This document shows, in pieces, positions 44,729 to 48,629 of a stretch of 48,629 bases of DNA (the first letter of the stretch is position 1; each line of letters begins with the position of its first letter). A program made the translations under genes and the position numbers. Below the pieces are notes generated by a model. It made no database searches. It was given only the letters and a program-made list of their open reading frames with translations, and was not told the origin of the DNA. The DNA is taken from positions 1 through 48,629 of the forward strand of contig DXHF01000386.1 of the NCBI GenBank assembly GCA_019113605.1, in the 5' to 3' direction. The stretch comes from Candidatus Paenibacillus intestinavium. Its GTDB lineage: Bacteria > Bacillota > Bacilli > Paenibacillales > Paenibacillaceae.

Positions 44729-47700
44729 AGAAGGGTTAATAAACAATGTTAAGGCGTACGCATATTCCTCACTCTCGACAGTAGGTCCAATGATATTATG
44801 TATGTTACTCATTATTGGTCTACAAAGAGTGATGTCCTATAACGGGAGTAGTTATTTGGAATGGGAGTTATATATTGCAACCGTTTCTTATTGCTTTATA
44901 TTTTCCATCGTAGTTACTTCAGGGATATCAATGGTGTTAACTAGATATATTGCAGATATGTTATACCAACGCCAATATTCAAAATTAATGTCATCCTATT
45001 ATGGTTCATTAATGATTATGATCCCAGTATGTTCCGTAGTAGCAGCTACATTTTTAAGTGGTGTAAGTGCTGAGTTTTCGTATAAAGTAGCTGCATATTT
45101 CTTCTTTATGTTGTTAGTTATTATATGGATTCAAGGTGTCTATTTGTCAGCATTAAAAGATTATATTCGTATTGCACGAGGATTTATTATTGGTGCGGTA
45201 CTTGCGTTAATTGTCGGATGGTTAGTGATGTACTTCTTTAATGTATCTACAGTAGTAGGCGCATTAATTGGGCTAGATGTAGGTTTCTTAGTTATTGCAA
45301 TATTATCGGGCCTTCACTTCCAACAAAAATTTCCCAGAGCAGATATAAAATCTTACTTTGAATTTTTAACTTATCTCAAAAAACATCCGACACTATTTTT
45401 CGCAGGGCTTTTCGTATATTCGGGAGTATATTTGCATAACTTTGTATATTGGCTAAGTGATCATGGTGCAGTAATCGGAGAACAATTTAGAGTATATATG
45501 TTCTATGATGTCCCGGTCTTCTATGCATTTTTGTCTGTTATGCCAACTCTAGTAACTTTTGTTGTATCCGTTGAGACTTCTTTCTATGAGAAGTTTAAAG
45601 TCTATTATCTAAATGTACTATCTGGAGGAACTATTCAAGATATTGCAGCAGCAAAAAAACAAATGCAAAAAACATTAACGAGAGAGATTAGTTTTCTAAT
45701 GGAAATTCAATTGTTGTTCACTGTAGTGTCCATTGGTTTAGGTATTAAATTTTTGCCGGCTATTGGATTTACAATGGAGCAATTAGATCTATTTATTATT
45801 TTAGCGCTAGCATATTTCTTATTTATTATGTTATTCGTATTTATTCATGTACTTATGTACTTCGATGATCAGAAGGGCGTGTTTTGGACGGGACTTATAT
45901 TCTTTACTCTAAATATTGTTTGTACGTATGTCATGATGAGCGTAGGATATGACGGCCTTGGAATCTTCATTGCTTCCTTTATTTCCATCATCATTGTCAT
46001 TTCTAGATTGTTACATGTTTTGCGAAATGTTGATTACTTTACATTTTGTTCGCAGCCTATAAACACTGTTGAAACCAAACCAAGAAATTCCGTTAAGCAT
46101 AAGTCAGGGATTCTATTCTCTAGTCTTATGATTTTCATTGTAGTATTAACGGGATGTACCACTTTGGAGGTTGATGAGCAGGATACACCTTTACAAAGTA
46201 CAGCTAACTTAGCGACGATACCTCAAGACATCGATACCAGTTTAGTTGAAGACAAACGAATCTATGAACGTGATGACGATGGATCGCTAAAGACGTTATA
46301 TATTACGGTATTGCCTTACAGAGAGCGTGATGGAGAGTTTGATTGGTATGCCCTTAACCGACAACAAGATAAAACAACGGGTAGAGAGCTAGATGTTATT
46401 GTTCAAGAAGGATTAAGTGACGGTCTAGGTCCTAAAGCTGGTATGTTTGGCTACGGTGCTTCTGTAGCAAACGCATCGATTGGTGTAAGAGGAAACTCCG
46501 CATGGGATCGAGTTCAAAAATCATATAAAGTTGAATTGTTTGCTGAAGCAGGTCAGTATATGGACCAAGAGCGACTTAATCTTAATAAACATATCGATGA
46601 TCTATCCAGATTGCGGAATAAGCTAGCATTTGACTTGATGGAAAAAATACCGAATATGACGAGTTTAAGAACGCAATTCGTACAAGTGTATGTTAAAGAC
46701 TTGTCCAATGGGCAAACAAATGCAACGTATGAAGATTACGGTTTGTATACCAATGTTGAACAGCCCAACAAGCAATTTTTGAAGTCTCATCTATTGGACC
46801 CTAATGGTAACTTGTATAAAGTTAAGTTTTTCGAGTTCAATCGTTATGAGGATCAAATTAAAGAAGTATCGGATGCAAACTACAGTGTAGCTAAATTTGA
46901 AGAGATCTTTGAGATTAAAGGTAGAGAAGACCATTCTAGATTAATTGAAATGTTGGAAGCAGTAAATAATTATAGTATTCCAATTGAGGAAACGATAGAT
47001 AAATATTTTGATTTGGATAATTTCCTAACTTGGACCGCTATGAATATTATGATGGACAATATGGATACGGATGCTAATAACTTCTTCTTGTATTCTCCAT
47101 TAAACATTGATAAATGGTACTTCTTACCGTGGGACTATGATGGAGGCTGGGAGTTACAGCGTAATCTTAATTTCATTAGACCATACCAATCAGGTATTAG
47201 TAATTATTGGGGTGTAATTCTTCATAATCGCTACTTCAGAGATGAAGCTAATATTGAGTTATTGAGAAATAAAATGGATGAATTATCACAATATATTAAT
47301 AGAGATACGATTCAGACTCAGCTTGATAAATATCGAGATGTTGTAGAGCCATTCTTATATCGTATGCCTGATATGAAATACCTACCGGAGCAAAATTCTA
47401 ATTTTGAAAATGAACTAGCTACCATTCTTGCTACTCCTGAAAGAGGAATGGAGAGGTTCTTAGCTGATCTAGAAAAGCCCAAGCCGTTTTATATGAATGA
47501 TGTTATTCAGGATGGACAAACATTACACTTCGATTGGGGTGTATCATTTGATCTCCAGGATGATAAATTACTTTATACACTGACTATAGCGACAGATAAA
47601 TTTATGGAAAATATAGTGCATGAGAAGACGGATATTAAAGAAATTCAATACGAATTGAATGGCTTAGCGAAAGGTACTTATTTCTGGAGTGTTGTCGTTG

Positions 47701-47795
47701 AAGATGAACATGGAAACAAACAAGATTCATTTGAAATCTATATTGACTCACAGGAAGAACTCTTCTACGGTATAAGAGCATTTGAGGTGAATTAG
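44688..47795 (+). CDS. pelG: PelG exporter fused in frame to a CotH-like kinase domain
   Basis: This 1035-residue protein has residues ~1-455 matching PelG: it opens MAGIGFELRKLF and has about twelve membrane helices of the MATE/Wzx-like exporter fold. Then comes a basic segment (K470-H-K472), a hydrophobic run and L-T-G-C490, which looks like a lipoprotein signal sequence. Residues ~515-1000 are CotH-like, with R601-G-N-S, M-D793-T-D795 plus N797/N798, and PW-D816-Y-D818 as the kinase-type metal and catalytic acids. No stop, frameshift or alternative start is seen at the junction. The segment should act as an extra N-in/C-out helix, placing CotH outside. CotH proteins are atypical kinases that phosphorylate proteins; the target here is unknown. 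Confidence 0.88.
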   Translation: MAGIGFELRKLFHKEGLINNVKAYAYSSLSTVGPMILCMLLIIGLQRVMSYNGSSYLEWELYIATVSYCFIFSIVVTSGISMVLTRYIADMLYQRQYSKLMSSYYGSLMIMIPVCSVVAATFLSGVSAEFSYKVAAYFFFMLLVIIWIQGVYLSALKDYIRIARGFIIGAVLALIVGWLVMYFFNVSTVVGALIGLDVGFLVIAILSGLHFQQKFPRADIKSYFEFLTYLKKHPTLFFAGLFVYSGVYLHNFVYWLSDHGAVIGEQFRVYMFYDVPVFYAFLSVMPTLVTFVVSVETSFYEKFKVYYLNVLSGGTIQDIAAAKKQMQKTLTREISFLMEIQLLFTVVSIGLGIKFLPAIGFTMEQLDLFIILALAYFLFIMLFVFIHVLMYFDDQKGVFWTGLIFFTLNIVCTYVMMSVGYDGLGIFIASFISIIIVISRLLHVLRNVDYFTFCSQPINTVETKPRNSVKHKSGILFSSLMIFIVVLTGCTTLEVDEQDTPLQSTANLATIPQDIDTSLVEDKRIYERDDDGSLKTLYITVLPYRERDGEFDWYALNRQQDKTTGRELDVIVQEGLSDGLGPKAGMFGYGASVANASIGVRGNSAWDRVQKSYKVELFAEAGQYMDQERLNLNKHIDDLSRLRNKLAFDLMEKIPNMTSLRTQFVQVYVKDLSNGQTNATYEDYGLYTNVEQPNKQFLKSHLLDPNGNLYKVKFFEFNRYEDQIKEVSDANYSVAKFEEIFEIKGREDHSRLIEMLEAVNNYSIPIEETIDKYFDLDNFLTWTAMNIMMDNMDTDANNFFLYSPLNIDKWYFLPWDYDGGWELQRNLNFIRPYQSGISNYWGVILHNRYFRDEANIELLRNKMDELSQYINRDTIQTQLDKYRDVVEPFLYRMPDMKYLPEQNSNFENELATILATPERGMERFLADLEKPKPFYMNDVIQDGQTLHFDWGVSFDLQDDKLLYTLTIATDKFMENIVHEKTDIKEIQYELNGLAKGTYFWSVVVEDEHGNKQDSFEIYIDSQEELFYGIRAFEVN

Positions 47796-48506
47796 TTGTT
47801 ATTTAGAGGGAAAAGGTTACGCACAGAGCAGAAATATTATTTACATTTGCATGATTATATCTCGCTAAGGAGTAAGCTAGCAACGACGCTTTCACTAGAT
47901 TCACACTCAATTGACCACGATGGTTATAATATTCGAAGCTTATATTATGATGACCCGAAAAATACGTCATTAGAACGCAAAAATGATGGGATATTTAAGC
48001 GGGAAAAGTTTCGGATACGTATTTATAACGATTCGGATCAATTTATCGCTTTAGAGCGAAAAACGAAATTAGGGGAATATGTTTGCAAAGAATCCAAACA
48101 AATTAGTAGAGCAGAATATGATCAAATGATGCGCGGGGAATATGAGTTTCTTAAGCAATCCAATGAACCACTTATGATGGACTTTTACGTTGCAATAAAC
48201 ACGTATGGTTATAAACCAATGTCGATCGTAGATTATTGGCGGGAAGCTTATATTTATGAATATGGTAATGTAAGGATTACTTTTGATAAAAGATTAGCTG
48301 CAGGTGTGAACACGATTGACTTATTTGATCCGCAGTTAGCTTTAGACGAAGTGGTTACTACTTCATCTACGATAATGGAAGTTAAGTATGATGAAATACT
48401 TCCTGAGCGTGTGAAACAAATCATTGCTCCAGCAAGTCATGTTCGTTCTAGTATTTCAAAATATGTTCTTTGTAGAGAAAAAATATTGCAGCACTATACG
48501 CAATAA
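47796..48506 (+). CDS. VTC-domain (triphosphate-tunnel-type) protein
   Basis: This 236-residue cytoplasmic protein matches the VTC domain, a triphosphate-tunnel fold known from yeast polyphosphate polymerase. Basic and acidic tunnel residues are visible in RTEQKYYL (N-terminal EKY-like motif), IRSLYYDD, FKREKFRIRIY, FIALERKTK and IMEVKYDE near the end. The start is TTG 47796, directly after the pelG-cotH TAG, with GAGGTG six bases upstream. Bacterial VTC proteins often sit beside CotH and DUF4956 genes, as here. Polyphosphate synthesis or hydrolysis is possible but not shown by context. Confidence 0.87.
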   Translation: MLFRGKRLRTEQKYYLHLHDYISLRSKLATTLSLDSHSIDHDGYNIRSLYYDDPKNTSLERKNDGIFKREKFRIRIYNDSDQFIALERKTKLGEYVCKESKQISRAEYDQMMRGEYEFLKQSNEPLMMDFYVAINTYGYKPMSIVDYWREAYIYEYGNVRITFDKRLAAGVNTIDLFDPQLALDEVVTTSSTIMEVKYDEILPERVKQIIAPASHVRSSISKYVLCREKILQHYTQ

Positions 48507-48542
48507 GTATATTCCATTACGCATAAGAGTCGGAGGAAAAAA

Positions 48543-48629
48543 ATGAATTTCAATGATATTATTAAACAAAGTGTAATTACACTAGAGAACTTCCGTTCAG
48601 TATCCTATTTCGATATGGTATTAGGATTA
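48543..48629 (+). CDS. DUF4956 membrane protein, 5' end only (cut by window)
   Basis: The first 29 codons are present, starting MNFNDIIKQSV, after GGAGGAAAAAA 36 bp downstream of the VTC gene. This N-terminus resembles DUF4956 proteins, small membrane proteins that accompany VTC and CotH genes. The rest lies outside the window, so the call rests on a short stretch and the gene neighbourhood. Confidence 0.6.
   Translation, partial: MNFNDIIKQSVITLENFRSVSYFDMVLGL

Noticed and set aside
46040-46160. Separate CotH lipoprotein gene starting inside pelG
   Set aside because: No ATG, GTG or TTG is seen between residues 450 and 480. ATG at residue 481 leaves only nine residues before the cysteine, too short for a signal peptide.

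Overview
The window looks like chromosomal DNA of a low-GC, plant-polymer-degrading Firmicute, most likely Paenibacillus or a close relative. The reasons are three YesM/YesN-type two-component systems each paired with a CUT1 sugar importer, a gene set matching the aldouronate-utilization cluster described in Paenibacillus sp. JDR-2, Bacillus-type Shine-Dalgarno sequences, and a yjlC-ndh pair with a Rex-like operator. No rRNA, tRNA, prophage, transposase gene or CRISPR array was recognised.

Layout. Bases 1-1179 hold the 3' part of a bacterial nitric oxide synthase and a YnfA-family membrane protein. Bases 1284-13508 form a complete aldouronate module: response regulator, sensor kinase, binding lipoprotein, two permeases, GH67 alpha-glucuronidase, and one polypeptide fusing an intracellular GH10 xylanase to a GH43 beta-xylosidase. 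Bases 13695-21751 are a second module (kinase, regulator, family-1 binding protein, two MalF/MalG-type permeases, GH42 beta-galactosidase) with a good CcpA cre site and AraC-style direct-repeat half-sites. Bases 22339-29445 are a third module in a different order (two permeases, binding protein, regulator, kinase) with no enzyme gene. None of the three importers brings its own ATPase. Modules 1 and 2 each carry one copy of an approximately 160-nt structured repeat whose helices show compensatory base changes.

Bases 29570-34756 hold a sirtuin and a BenE-family transporter (minus strand), a PD-(D/E)XK-like protein with a helix-turn-helix tail (plus strand), five exact 51-nt tandem repeats, and ndh-yjlC (minus strand).

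From 35497 to the window edge is an exopolysaccharide region. A secreted beta-helix protein with two repeated ligand-binding-like modules is followed, after a terminator, by a Gram-positive Pel-type operon: an epimerase fused to a PelD-like c-di-GMP receptor, PelE-like, PelA-like deacetylase, PelF, PelG fused in frame to a CotH-like kinase domain, a VTC-domain protein and the start of a DUF4956 protein. The two fusions, the lipobox-like sequence at the PelG/CotH junction, the 8-G tract at the pelF/pelG boundary and the CotH-VTC-DUF4956 set make this the most unusual part of the window: a Pel synthase apparently coupled to a phosphoryl-transfer module of unknown substrate.
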